A DNA stretch of 64,000 bases from SMBSF63 sp034003545 (GTDB lineage: Bacteria > Chloroflexota > Anaerolineae > Anaerolineales > Anaerolineaceae): positions 38,196-102,195 of the forward strand of contig CAYURM010000008.1 of NCBI GenBank assembly GCA_964447155.1, given 5' to 3'. The translations under genes were made by a program, and so were the position numbers. Shown piece by piece: positions 17,203 to 25,759 of this stretch. The notes beneath the pieces are model-generated. The model saw only the letters and a program-made list of their open reading frames with translations, ran no database searches and had not been told where the DNA came from. How positions within the stretch are numbered: position 1 is the first letter of the stretch; every line of letters begins with the position of its first letter.

Positions 17203-17445
17203 GTTGTAAGGTTGACAAACTTGGGAAAGGAGAAGCCTTATCGCAAGATAAAAACCTTGTGCATCATATCCAAAACACTGCCCCATACAATTTGGCTCAT
17301 TGGGAATCACTGTGATTTTCCCCGCGCTGAGCATAATCATGGCAGATACGGGAGGAAGGCTGCATTCCCTCCTGTCTGGCGTGGAACACCAACTTTTCAC
17401 GGCAATTCCTGGAGAACCTACAATTTATTTCTTAAGGAGGACGAC
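17203..17445 (+). promoter_or_regulatory. Long 5' leader with hairpins, function unknown
   Basis: About 240 bases between the -10 box and the solute-binding gene contain at least two stems: GGGAATCA/TGATTTTCCC near 17301-17322, and GGGAGGAA/TTCCCTCC near 17350-17372. The phrases CCCCGCGCTGA and GGCAGATACGGG faintly recall cobalamin-riboswitch segments. The standard landmarks are incomplete, so no class is assigned. The last bases carry the AAGGAGG ribosome site. Confidence 0.35.
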
Positions 17446-18552
17446 ATGTCCAAGAAGAGATTTTTTGCTACACTTATGGTTCTGTTTATGGTTTCAGTAC
17501 TTGCCCTGACCGCATGTACACCCGCGGCTGCGCCGGAAGAAGAAGCAGCCCCCGCCGTTGTTGAAGAAGCCGCTCCCGCCGAAGAAGCTGCTCCTGTTGA
17601 AGAAGCTGCCCCCGCGCTGGAAGAAACCAATGCGTTGGTCATCTACTCGCCGAACAGCGATCCACTGTTGAACGCCACCGTACCGCTTTTCGAAGAAAAG
17701 TACGGCATCAAAGTGGAAGTTATCTCCGCCGGTACCGGTGAGGTTTTCAAACGTCTCGAGGGTGAAAAGAACAACCCCTATGCCGATGTGGTCTATGGCG
17801 GCGCTTATGCCACCTTTATGAATAATATTGACCTCTTCCAGCAATACGTCTCCCCCGAGGATGATCAGCTCCTCGAGGCTTATCAGAATAAAAATGGCTA
17901 CATCACCGTCTACACCCTGGACGGCAGCGTGCTGCTGGTCAACAAGACTTTGATTGGCGATATTGAGGTTGAAGGCTACAAAGACCTGCTCAATCCTGAA
18001 CTGAAGGGCAAGATCGTTTCTGCCAACCCCACCGCCTCTTCCAGCGCCTATGCGCACCTGACCAATATGCTCAAAGCAATTGGCGGGGATTATGAAAGCC
18101 AGGAAGGCTGGGATTTTGTCAGAGACTTGTATGCCAACACCGTTGTGATTGACAGCTCCAGCTCAGTCTGGAAAGGCGTCCGCGATGGCGAATACACCGT
18201 CGGGATTTCCTATGAAGACCCCAGCGTGACTCTCGTGCGCGATGGCGCTGATGTCGAAGTCGTTTACATGGAAGAAGGGGTCATCTTCCTGCCTGCCGGC
18301 TCCGCAATCATCAAAGGCGCCAAAAACCTGCTGAATGCCCAGCGCTTTATTGACCTGACCATTTCCGAAGAAGTTCAAACAGCATTTGCAACCCAGCTGA
18401 CCAACCGCCCGGTGCGGAAAGGTATCGAAACTGCTGACTATATGGTCCCCTACGAAGAAATCAATGTCATTGAAGAAGACATGGACTATGTCAACAAAAA
18501 CAAGGAAGCCCTGCAAGAACGCTTCAAGGAAATTTATGTCGCTGTCCAGTAA
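17446..18552 (+). CDS. ABC importer solute-binding lipoprotein, FbpA (Fe3+) type
   Basis: 368 residues. Lipoprotein signal ending LALTAC, then a low-complexity Ala/Glu/Pro linker (residues about 22-60), then a family-1 periplasmic binding fold: NALVIYSPNSDPLLNATVPLFEEKYGIKVEVISAGTGEVFKRLEGE. This is the class used for Fe3+, and also for thiamine or 2-aminoethylphosphonate. The ATPase and the fused permease downstream have the FbpC/FbpB layout, so ferric iron is the favoured substrate without proof. ATG 17446 follows AAGGAGG by six bases. A terminator-like hairpin separates it from the ATPase gene, which would allow more binding protein than pump. Confidence 0.85.
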   Translation: MSKKRFFATLMVLFMVSVLALTACTPAAAPEEEAAPAVVEEAAPAEEAAPVEEAAPALEETNALVIYSPNSDPLLNATVPLFEEKYGIKVEVISAGTGEVFKRLEGEKNNPYADVVYGGAYATFMNNIDLFQQYVSPEDDQLLEAYQNKNGYITVYTLDGSVLLVNKTLIGDIEVEGYKDLLNPELKGKIVSANPTASSSAYAHLTNMLKAIGGDYESQEGWDFVRDLYANTVVIDSSSSVWKGVRDGEYTVGISYEDPSVTLVRDGADVEVVYMEEGVIFLPAGSAIIKGAKNLLNAQRFIDLTISEEVQTAFATQLTNRPVRKGIETADYMVPYEEINVIEEDMDYVNKNKEALQERFKEIYVAVQ

Positions 18553-18564
18553 ATTTTAGCAACT

Positions 18565-18617
18565 CTGGGGAAGGCTCTTCCCACGCTGGAAACGGGCCTT
18601 CCCCAGCCCTTCTTTTT
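18565..18617 (+). terminator. Hairpin terminator/attenuator between binding protein and ATPase genes
   Basis: CTGGGGAAGGC, 20-base loop, GCCTTCCCCAG, then a run with T6. The next genes probably arise from read-through or from a promoter in 18620-18780. Confidence 0.75.
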
Positions 18618-18794
18618 TACGCATATCGGCTACACTTATTTATTGAAGAGGGTTATCCTGCCAGGTTGAGGTTGTGGCATTGTTATTGTGCGAAACAACT
18701 CGTTTCCCAACACAGAACTTAACTCAAACGAACGCATACCGCCTGTGTTGCTTTCCCAGCCTGAATTCCCGGCCTGAAAAGAAAGGTATATCTG

Positions 18795-19877
18795 ATGAGC
18801 GTTAATATAACTATCAAAAACGCCATAAAGAAATTTGGAGAAAATACCGTTATTTCCGATATTTCGCTGAAAGTGAAGGATAAGGAATTATTTACCCTGC
18901 TTGGCCCTTCCGGTTGTGGGAAAACCACGCTCCTGCGCATGATTGCGGGCTTCAACACCATTGAAGGCGGCGAATTTTATTTCGACGACAAAATGATCAA
19001 CAACATGGAAGTCAGCCACCGCAATATTGGCATGGTCTTTCAAAATTACGCCATCTTCCCCCACTATTCCGTGCGCCAAAATGTGGAATTTGGTTTGAAA
19101 AACCGAAAATACAGCAAATCAGAAATCAAAAAAGAAACCGATAAATTCCTCAAACTCATGCAAATCTACGAATTGCGCGACCGTAAACCTGAGCAGCTGT
19201 CTGGCGGCCAGCAGCAGCGCGTAGCCCTGGCGCGCGCCCTGGTGATCAAGCCGGATGTACTCTTAATGGATGAGCCGCTTTCCAATCTGGATGCCAAACT
19301 GAGGTTAGAGATGCGTCAGGTGATCCGTGATGTCCAGAGAGAAGTTGGCATCACCACCGTCTATGTAACCCACGATCAGGAAGAAGCCATGGCCATTTCG
19401 GATCGCATCGCTGTGATGAGTAACGGAAAAATCCAGCACGTCGGCACCCCCCAGGAAATTTATCACCGCCCCAAAAATCAATTTGTAGCTACCTTTATCG
19501 GCCGCACAAACTTCCTCAATGCCGTCTATCATACCGCGGATCGTACCATTCATTTTGGGGCATACAGCTTCCCAATGGAAGACCTTGCCCTGCCAGAGGA
19601 CACCCCCGTTTTGCTGTCTGTCCGCCCGGAAGATCTTATTTTGCATCCTCATGGTCAGTCTGCCTTAACCGGCGTAGTGCAGGACAGCTTCTTTTTAGGC
19701 CTCAACACCCACCAATTGATCGAACTCGACGATAACCAGCAGCTGATTGAAGTAATTAGTGAATCATCGTTAGAAAATCTCTTACGAAAAGGGGAAAAGG
19801 TTTCGCTTGTCATCAAAGGCCACAAGATCAATGTCTTCTCTGAAGATGGCTCCCAAAATCTGATGAGGGAGGAATAA
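18795..19877 (+). CDS. ABC importer ATP-binding protein, FbpC/PotA type
   Basis: 360 residues. Walker A GPSGCGKTT (about 36-44), Q-loop FQNYAIFPH, signature LSGGQQQRVALARAL, Walker B VLLMDEPLSNLD, H-loop VYVTHDQEEA. The C-terminal third (about 245-355) is a TOBE-type regulatory domain (SVRPEDLILHP). It powers import of the substrate held by the lipoprotein upstream. ATG 18795 has AAAGG nine bases before. The permease gene starts six bases after its stop. Confidence 0.92.
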   Translation: MSVNITIKNAIKKFGENTVISDISLKVKDKELFTLLGPSGCGKTTLLRMIAGFNTIEGGEFYFDDKMINNMEVSHRNIGMVFQNYAIFPHYSVRQNVEFGLKNRKYSKSEIKKETDKFLKLMQIYELRDRKPEQLSGGQQQRVALARALVIKPDVLLMDEPLSNLDAKLRLEMRQVIRDVQREVGITTVYVTHDQEEAMAISDRIAVMSNGKIQHVGTPQEIYHRPKNQFVATFIGRTNFLNAVYHTADRTIHFGAYSFPMEDLALPEDTPVLLSVRPEDLILHPHGQSALTGVVQDSFFLGLNTHQLIELDDNQQLIEVISESSLENLLRKGEKVSLVIKGHKINVFSEDGSQNLMREE

Positions 19878-19883
19878 AACCTG

Positions 19884-21536
19884 ATGAATCGAAAGGCGAA
19901 ATTTGATCTTTGGAGCCTGGTAACCATCGGGCTTTTCGCATTGTATGGACTTTTTCTCATCTACCCGATGATGAATCTGCTCACCCAGGCAGTGATTGAC
20001 AAGAACACCGGACAGTTCACCCTGAACTATTTCGTTAAATTCTTCAGCACCCCGTATTATTTCAACACCTTGATGAACAGCTTTAAGGTAACCACTGCCG
20101 TAACCTTCACCACCCTCATCCTGGGCACTCCTCTGGCTTACTTCTTCACGCGCTACGAAATCAAAGGCAAAGCCTTCCTGCGCATCCTGATCATCCTCTC
20201 CTCCATGTCCGCCCCCTTTATTGGCGCCTATTCCTGGATCCTTCTGCTGGGGCGCAGCGGCTTGATCACCCTGTTTTTCAAAAACACCCTGGGCATTGCC
20301 ATTCCCAATATTTATGGTTTTTTTGGCATCCTCCTGGTACTATCCCTTCAGCTTTATCCCTTGATCTTCCTGTATGTTTCCGGCGCGTTAAAGAACGTGG
20401 ATAATTCCCTGCTGGAAGCCAGCGAAAATCTGGGCGCAGCGGGCGTGAAACGCTTTTTCAAAATTGTCATTCCCCTCATCACTCCCACCCTGATGGCGGC
20501 TGGCCTGCTGGTCTTTATGCGCGCCCTGGCTGATTTTGGTACCCCCATGCTGATTGGCGAAGGCTATCGAACCTTCCCGGTAACCATTTTTAATGAGTTC
20601 ATCAGCGAAATGGGGGGAGACGACGGTTTTGCCGCCGCAATTTCCATCGTGGCGATCGCCATTACCACCATTGTTTTCCTGGTACAGCAATATTTTTCCG
20701 TGCGCAAATCCTTTACCATGAATTCGATCAACAAAATCCGCCCGGAAGAAACCCATGGCATGAAGCGTTTTCTGATCCATGCCTATGCTTACCTGCTGGT
20801 CAGTATTTCCATCATGCCCCAGGTTTATATCTTTTACACATCCTTTAAGAATGTAAAGGGAAGTACGTTTGCCCCCGGTTATTCTTTACAAAGCTATACG
20901 GATGCCTTTAACAAGGTGGGCAGGGCAATCACCAATACCATGTTGATTCCAGCAATTGCTCTGGTAATCATCATTTTCCTGGCAGTGCTGTTGGCCTATA
21001 TTTCTGTCAGACGTACCGGGCCTGTTTCCAAAATATTGGACTCAATCTCAATGATCCCTTATATCATTCCCGGCTCGGTGATCGGTATCACCCTGCTGAT
21101 CGCCTTCAACAAACCGCCCATTCTATTAAGCGGTACGATGACCATCATGGTCATTGGTCTGGTCATTCGCAGAATGCCCTACACCATCCGCTCTACCGCA
21201 GCCATTCTACAGCAAATCCCCATGAATATGGAAGAAGCCGCACACAGCCTGGGCAGTTCAAAAATCAAAACCTTCTACAAGATCACCATGCCAATGATGG
21301 CCGCCGGAATCATTTCGGGCGCCATTTTGAGCTGGATCACCATGATCAGTGAGCTTTCAACCGCCATCCTCCTCTACACCGCCCGCACCAGAACCTTGAC
21401 CATCGAGATTTACACCCAGATCATCCGTGGCAATTATGGGATCGCAGCAGCTCTTTCCACCATTCTGGCTGTGCTGACGATCATCTCACTGCTGATCTTC
21501 AACAGAATCTCAAAGGATGACGACCTGTCCCTGTAA
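19884..21536 (+). CDS. ABC importer permease, fused double domain (FbpB type)
   Basis: 550 residues with about twelve membrane helices in two homologous halves. Each half carries the cytoplasmic EAA coupling loop: LLEASENLGAAGVKRFFKIVIPLI in the first and MEEAAHSLGSSKIKTFYKITMPMM in the second. Two BPD_transp_1 domains in one chain are usual for FbpB/AfuB ferric permeases, and this supports the Fe3+ assignment. The join is near residue 275-290. It is the last gene of the operon. Confidence 0.9.
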   Translation: MNRKAKFDLWSLVTIGLFALYGLFLIYPMMNLLTQAVIDKNTGQFTLNYFVKFFSTPYYFNTLMNSFKVTTAVTFTTLILGTPLAYFFTRYEIKGKAFLRILIILSSMSAPFIGAYSWILLLGRSGLITLFFKNTLGIAIPNIYGFFGILLVLSLQLYPLIFLYVSGALKNVDNSLLEASENLGAAGVKRFFKIVIPLITPTLMAAGLLVFMRALADFGTPMLIGEGYRTFPVTIFNEFISEMGGDDGFAAAISIVAIAITTIVFLVQQYFSVRKSFTMNSINKIRPEETHGMKRFLIHAYAYLLVSISIMPQVYIFYTSFKNVKGSTFAPGYSLQSYTDAFNKVGRAITNTMLIPAIALVIIIFLAVLLAYISVRRTGPVSKILDSISMIPYIIPGSVIGITLLIAFNKPPILLSGTMTIMVIGLVIRRMPYTIRSTAAILQQIPMNMEEAAHSLGSSKIKTFYKITMPMMAAGIISGAILSWITMISELSTAILLYTARTRTLTIEIYTQIIRGNYGIAAALSTILAVLTIISLLIFNRISKDDDLSL

Positions 21537-21577
21537 TCCGCAGCGGCAACAGTCCTGTATCATCCATATCCTGACCT

Positions 21578-21611
21578 CACCCTCCCGCATACAACAAATT
21601 TGCGGGAGGTG
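21578..21611. repeat. Short CCTCCCGCA palindrome
   Basis: CCTCCCGCA, 11-base loop, TGCGGGAGG, with CAC/GTG outer bases. No T-run follows. It uses the same end sequence as the 85-bp repeats and may be a deletion derivative, or may serve as the end of the ABC operon. Confidence 0.6.
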
Positions 21612-21693
21612 TTCATTTGCCCGGAAATAAATGTATAATGCAGTGAACGATCCATCACAATTTATCTGTTTCACCAGAGGAGCACCAGCAAAG

Positions 21694-22197
21694 ATGTCCA
21701 AAATGTTAGTATTGTATTATTCGTTTGAAGGAACCACCCAAAGGATTGCCGAACTGATTGCCGGCAAGATTGACGCCGATATAGCAGAAGTCAAACCGGT
21801 CAAAGAGATCAAGACCAAAGGCTTTTTCAAATATGTGCTGGGCGGCGGTCAGGTGGTATTGAAAATAAAACCTGAACTCAAACCCCTGAAAGTAAATCTG
21901 GATGATTACGAAACCATCCTGCTGGGCTCTCCCATCTGGGCCGGCACCTTCACCCCGCCTATCCTCACCCTGCTGGAAAGAGGTTACCTGAAAAACAAGA
22001 CCATCGCTTATTTCTATTGCCATAAAGGCGGCGCCGACCAGGCCGAGGAAAAAGCCAAAGCTGTCATTGAAAAGAATAACGCCTACCTCTCATCCTTCGG
22101 CTGCATGAATGTCCCCGAAAATTTCGAGAGCCTGCAAGCGCCCGTCATTGCCTGGGCAAAAAGGGTGATTTCAAAACCATCTTCCGCCTTTGAATGA
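21694..22197 (+). CDS. Flavodoxin-family protein
   Basis: 167 residues. The FMN phosphate loop SFEGTTQRIAELIA near the N-terminus and LGSPIWAGTFTPPILTLLE mark the flavodoxin/WrbA-like fold. It is a likely FMN-dependent electron carrier or small reductase; partners are not evident. ATG 21694 was chosen as the start of the conserved strand MSKMLVLYYS; a GAGGAG lies somewhat far upstream. A TATAAT at 21634-21639 could be its promoter. Confidence 0.85.
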   Translation: MSKMLVLYYSFEGTTQRIAELIAGKIDADIAEVKPVKEIKTKGFFKYVLGGGQVVLKIKPELKPLKVNLDDYETILLGSPIWAGTFTPPILTLLERGYLKNKTIAYFYCHKGGADQAEEKAKAVIEKNNAYLSSFGCMNVPENFESLQAPVIAWAKRVISKPSSAFE

Positions 22198-22350
22198 TCG
22201 ATTCGGCCTCAGCACAATTCCCCTTTGTTGCGACTCCGCGCTGTCAATGAAGCAGATGATCATGGAGCCCCACCGGGTTGGGACTGCATATGACCAGTAG
22301 CACCTTTTGCCGGCAAACCTGCCAGGCGCAGTCACGCAAGGGTACGTTAG

Positions 22351-22412
22351 CGTGCTGTACCCTGTCGGGTATGGTATCCGCAACGCACCAATCGTCAAAC
22401 TCCAATTCAGAA
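22351..22412 (+). repeat. Dispersed repeat (CGTGCTGTACCCTGTCGGG type), copy 1
   Basis: About 62 bases that recur at 41099-41162 with roughly ten mismatches. Its inner part CGCAACGCACCAATCGTCAA recurs inverted near 45408-45429. Confidence 0.75.
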
Positions 22413-22576
22413 CCATTCAAAACCAAAGGTGAGTTTTGGTGTGTTCGCCGCAGGCGTGCGAACACACCCTGCAACACCTGCCCGAGCAGTTACGGCAAGA
22501 GTAAGATTTGAATACCACAACCTGCGGTTACCTTATCCCCTCAATGGGGACTTGCGACCAACTTATGTTAAATATA

Positions 22577-22601
22577 AAAAGGCTCTGTTGAGCCTTTTTT
22601 G
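22577..22601 (-). terminator. Terminator of the tRNA gene
   Basis: AAGGCTC, AACA loop, GAGCCTT followed by T3-T5 on the minus strand, directly after the tRNA. Confidence 0.8.
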
Positions 22602-22604
22602 AGT

Positions 22605-22675
22605 GGCGAGAGTGAGATTTGAACTCACGACCAAGGGCTTATGAGTCCCCTGCTCTACCACTGAGCTACCTCGCC
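22605..22675 (-). tRNA. tRNA with CAU anticodon (Met or Ile2)
   Basis: Cloverleaf by eye on the minus strand: acceptor GGCGAGG/TCTCGCC, D arm GCTCAGTGGTAGAGC, anticodon loop CTCATAA (CAU), T arm GTGAGTTCAAATCTCAC, discriminator A. The 3' CCA is not encoded. The anticodon stem GGGGA/GCCCT has one A-G mismatch next to the loop. It is not initiator-like. Elongator Met is the default; minor Ile (TilS substrate) is possible. It has its own promoter and terminator. Confidence 0.92.
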
Positions 22676-22701
22676 AGATGCCCCCCGTGGGAAGCCACAA
22701 A

Positions 22702-22730
22702 ATCATACTATGAAGTCTTTTTTTTGTCAA
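22702..22730 (-). promoter_or_regulatory. Promoter of the tRNA gene
   Basis: TTGACA (22730-22725), 17-base spacer, TATGAT (22707-22702) on the minus strand. It is the same arrangement as the promoter at 1651-1679. Confidence 0.85.
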
Positions 22731-22747
22731 CAAACAGCCGCAAAACT

Positions 22748-23452
22748 TTATTCAAACCCCTTCCGTTCCTTCTTCAATGAAGTAAATTTCCCGTGCCCGA
22801 CAATGATATGATCGAGCACCTTGATGTCCAGCAAGCTGCCCGCCTGCACCACCGCCCGCGTCAGAATCACGTCCTCCGGACTGGGGCTGGGATCGCCTGA
22901 GGGATGATTATGCACCAGGATCACCCCCGCCGCGTTGTGCTGGATCGCCGGTTTGAAAACCTCCGCCACGCGCACGGTGGAAGCATTTAGCGAACCCTTG
23001 TACAACTTCTCAATATGGATGACTTGATTACGGATGGTCAGCAGCAGCACCCACAGGTGTTCCTGCAAAAGCGGTGACATCTCATCCCGCACCATCTCGA
23101 ACACATCCTGGGGTTCATGAATGGCAGGGCGTTCACCAAAATCCAGGGCGCGCAAGCGCTTGCCCAATTCCAGCGCAGCCTTGATCTGAGCTGCCTTGGC
23201 CGCCCCCATCCCGTGCTGGTTCTTCAATTCCACAAAAGATGACCGCTGCAATCCAAGCAGCCCGCCCATCTCATTCAACAGGCGCTGCCCCATCTGCACG
23301 GCATTCTCGCCGCGCACACCGACACGCAGTAAAATTGCCAGCAGTTCGGCATTGCTCAGCGAATACGCCCCAACCGACTCCAGCCGCTCCCGCGGGCGTT
23401 CCTGTGCGTCCAGTTCCATGATGGTATAGCCACTATTTTGTTTTTCTGTCAT
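22748..23452 (-). CDS. radC: RadC-family JAB-domain protein (UPF0758)
   Basis: 234 residues. N-terminal helix-hairpin-helix region (RERLESVGAYSLSNAELLAILLRVG and GMGAAKAAQIKAALELGKRL), then a JAMM/JAB metalloprotease-like domain with the HNHPSGDPSPSPED zinc motif. Despite the name, a DNA-repair role is not established for the family. Start ATG 23452 (MTEKQNSGYTIMELD) was chosen because residues upstream have no family match. It lies between the tRNA promoter and the sigma factor gene, transcribed away from the latter. Confidence 0.92.
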   Translation of the reverse strand: MTEKQNSGYTIMELDAQERPRERLESVGAYSLSNAELLAILLRVGVRGENAVQMGQRLLNEMGGLLGLQRSSFVELKNQHGMGAAKAAQIKAALELGKRLRALDFGERPAIHEPQDVFEMVRDEMSPLLQEHLWVLLLTIRNQVIHIEKLYKGSLNASTVRVAEVFKPAIQHNAAGVILVHNHPSGDPSPSPEDVILTRAVVQAGSLLDIKVLDHIIVGHGKFTSLKKERKGFE

Positions 23453-23538
23453 GCCCGTTCCCCTTTCATGCACATCCCTGAAACCCAGTATACAATAAAA
23501 ACAAGAGCAGGCAACATAAATTAGGGGGGTAAATTTGG

Positions 23539-23567
23539 TTGTAATTAATCCCATAATTATCTATACT
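23539..23567 (+). promoter_or_regulatory. Candidate promoter of the sigma factor gene
   Basis: TTGTAA (23539-23544), 17-base spacer, TATACT (23562-23567), giving a leader of about 190 bases. Confidence 0.6.
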
Positions 23568-23762
23568 ATTAATAGACTTAGCGACAAAGGGGTGGAAACA
23601 AGTTAACTGCAGCGAAATGCGTAAAAATTGGTGCCTTACCAGCCTGAATGACAGCCTTGCCCAATCAAAATGCAGTCGAATATTCATAACCGCACACCAT
23701 TGCCGCAAACAGGATGCGGCGTTTAACCGTGTGCGTTTTTTGCCGGTAGAACGAGGAAAGAA

Positions 23763-24959
23763 ATGGACGGATCAATTTTTTATCAAGACGAACAGGAGCA
23801 AACAGCCCAACTGCTTGCCCTGGGACAACGCAAACATTTCATCACCATTGATGATATTCTGCGCTTTTATCCAAATGCCGAGAAAGACATCCAGCTTTTG
23901 GAAAAGGCGTTTGCGGCGTTAAACAGCGCCGGCATCCCTTATGAGGAAGCCCAGCCTAAAGGAGGCCCGCAGGACGAAGAACTGAAACGGGTCGCGGATG
24001 AACAGAAAAAAGAAGGCCTGCAAATCGCAAATGCCGATGACCTGACAGCAATCGACACCAAAGATACCATCAGCCTCTACCTCAAGGAAGTCAGCCGCGT
24101 TCCCCTGTTGACAGCCCGTGAAGAGATCAGCCTCGCCCAGCGTATTGAGACCGGCCGCATGGCGCGCGAAGAGCTGGCATCTGGACAGGTAGACCCGGAT
24201 CGCCGCCCGCAGCTTGTCCATGCCATCCGTGACGGCATGGAAGCTCGCGAACACCTCATCACGGCCAATTCACGCCTCGTGATCAGCGTCGCCAAAAAAT
24301 ACAATAACCGCGGGGTGCCCTTCCTGGACCTGATTCAGGAAGGCAATATCGGCTTGATCCGTGCTACCAAGAAATTTGATTACCGCCGTGGTCACAAATT
24401 CAGCACCTATGCCACCTGGTGGATCCGCCAGGCCATCACCCGGGCGATTGCCGACCAGGGGCGCACCATTCGCATTCCGGTGCACATGGGAGACCAGATC
24501 AATAAGATGCTGCGTAAACAGCACAAGTTGACCCAGACGCTTGGCCGTGACCCGACATCGGAAGAGATTGGGGAAGCCCTCGAGATTCCAACCGAAAAAG
24601 TGGAACAGATCAAAAAAATTGCCCGGCGTCCCCTTTCGCTGGAGACCCCTACCGATGATGAAGGCGATTCGGTGCTGTATGATTTTATTGAAGATCAGGA
24701 AACCCCCTCTCCTGATAATGTGGCCGCACATAATCTCCTCCAGGAGCAGCTCGTCACCATCTTCGACGAATTGCCGCCGCGGGAAGTGCGTATTTTACAG
24801 CTTCGTTATGGTCTCCTGGACGGGAAGGTGTACACCCTGGAAGAAGTCGGACGCAAGATGGGCGTCACCCGCGAGCGGGTGCGCCAGATTGAATCCCAGG
24901 CCCTGGGCCGCCTGCGCAACCCCCTGCTGCGCCGCCAGCTGCGCGGCTATTTGGATTGA
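23763..24959 (+). CDS. rpoD: RNA polymerase primary sigma factor (RpoD/SigA family)
   Basis: 398 residues. A short region 1.1 (about 1-60, FITIDDILRFYP) and region 1.2 (DTISLYLKEVSRVPLLTAREEISLA) precede region 2 (NSRLVISVAKKYNNRGVPFLDLIQEGNIGLIRATKKFDYRRGHKFSTYATWWIRQAITRAI), where YATWWIRQ contacts the -10 box. Region 3 and region 4 follow (TLEEVGRKMGVTRERVRQIESQALGRLR), the latter with the -35 HTH. All regions are intact, so this can be a housekeeping sigma. The genome may hold paralogues, so rpoD is used in the family sense. TTGACA/TATAAT promoters in the window fit its predicted specificity. ATG 23763 is preceded by GAGGAAAG. Confidence 0.95.
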   Translation: MDGSIFYQDEQEQTAQLLALGQRKHFITIDDILRFYPNAEKDIQLLEKAFAALNSAGIPYEEAQPKGGPQDEELKRVADEQKKEGLQIANADDLTAIDTKDTISLYLKEVSRVPLLTAREEISLAQRIETGRMAREELASGQVDPDRRPQLVHAIRDGMEAREHLITANSRLVISVAKKYNNRGVPFLDLIQEGNIGLIRATKKFDYRRGHKFSTYATWWIRQAITRAIADQGRTIRIPVHMGDQINKMLRKQHKLTQTLGRDPTSEEIGEALEIPTEKVEQIKKIARRPLSLETPTDDEGDSVLYDFIEDQETPSPDNVAAHNLLQEQLVTIFDELPPREVRILQLRYGLLDGKVYTLEEVGRKMGVTRERVRQIESQALGRLRNPLLRRQLRGYLD

Positions 24960-24968
24960 TCCCAAATC

Positions 24969-25026
24969 GTGCGTAGAGGCTTGCAATGTTCGATGCTTTA
25001 CCGGAGCCTGCTGAGCCTCTGCGCAC
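24969..25026. repeat. Inverted repeat after the sigma factor gene
   Basis: GTGCGTAGAGGCT ... AGCCTCTGCGCAC, a 13-bp stem with one G-T pair and a 32-base loop. No T-run follows, so it may stabilise the transcript or be a poor terminator. Confidence 0.5.
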
Positions 25027-25075
25027 TTAATTCCCGTAAATCCTAAATGATGAATGATAATTTGTGTGGTTCCCA

Positions 25076-25084
25076 TGCTATAAT
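25076..25084 (+). promoter_or_regulatory. Extended -10 box before the zinc-ribbon gene
   Basis: ATGCTATAAT, hexamer 25079-25084, 22 bases before the ATG at 25106. Confidence 0.55.
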
Positions 25085-25105
25085 CGGGTCATTGGAGAAC
25101 ACACC

Positions 25106-25660
25106 ATGACCCTCAATCCCTCATCCCTAAGTAACCTCGTTTTGATCGGTACCGCCTTCGCCGCCGCCTTCACCGCGGCCCTGTGGTTGAGTCTCATCAT
25201 CTGGACCTACCGCGACATCCGCCACCGGGCGCGCGACCCATTGATGCGCATCCTGGCGATCCTGATCGTGGCCGTACTCTTCCTGCCCGGCATCCTGATC
25301 TACTTCATCATCCGCCCTCCGCAGACCCTTGAAGAAGAATACCAGCAGACTCTGGAAGAAGAAGCCCTGCTGCAGGCCATTGAGGACAACGCCCTGTGTC
25401 CCGGCTGCGGCCGCCGTGTGGACGGAGAATGGATCATCTGCCCCAACTGCAATACCAAACTCAAGAAAAACTGCCATCACTGCGGACGCCTGATGGAACT
25501 GCCCTGGAATTTATGCCCCTTCTGCGGCACACCCGCCCCGGGCATGCGCCGCGAAAACCTGAGCATGGATGATGCCCTGCGCGTACTTGCCCAGGACAAA
25601 CACACAGACAGCGAGGGGGAATCTCCGTCTGACGCCATTGATTTTTCACTGGATCGATAA
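25106..25660 (+). CDS. Membrane protein with two zinc ribbons
   Basis: 184 residues. Two membrane helices (about 10-33 and 46-67) and an acidic linker. Then two ribbon pairs: CPGCGRR ... CPNCNTK (about 98-120) and CHHCGRL ... CPFCGTP (about 127-150). This is a double zinc-ribbon of the kind found in many small membrane proteins of unknown role. The C-terminal tail is acidic. Start ATG 25106 follows GGAG; in-frame upstream residues overlap the promoter. No function can be assigned. Confidence 0.75.
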   Translation: MTLNPSSLSNLVLIGTAFAAAFTAALWLSLIIWTYRDIRHRARDPLMRILAILIVAVLFLPGILIYFIIRPPQTLEEEYQQTLEEEALLQAIEDNALCPGCGRRVDGEWIICPNCNTKLKKNCHHCGRLMELPWNLCPFCGTPAPGMRRENLSMDDALRVLAQDKHTDSEGESPSDAIDFSLDR

Positions 25661-25759
25661 TCTGCTTTTTGGGGGGCAGATTGATTCACAATGCTTCCAT
25701 TGCAAACCTGCCCGTTAACCATGCGCACAGGCAGTTCGGGTTATAATTTATAGTTAAGG

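Larger units (their letters stand above)
22198..22604. other. Gene-free stretch with repeats and hairpins
   Basis: No convincing reading frame. It holds a dispersed repeat (22351-22412), a hairpin GGTGTGTTCGC/GCGAACACACC (22438-22468), a partial copy of the tRNA 3' end (22494-22512) and the tRNA terminator. Confidence 0.6.

Noticed and set aside
17203..17445. Cobalamin riboswitch
   Set aside because: Only two segments resemble the class; the upstream landmarks and the B12-box order are not satisfied, and the gene controlled is of Fe3+ type.
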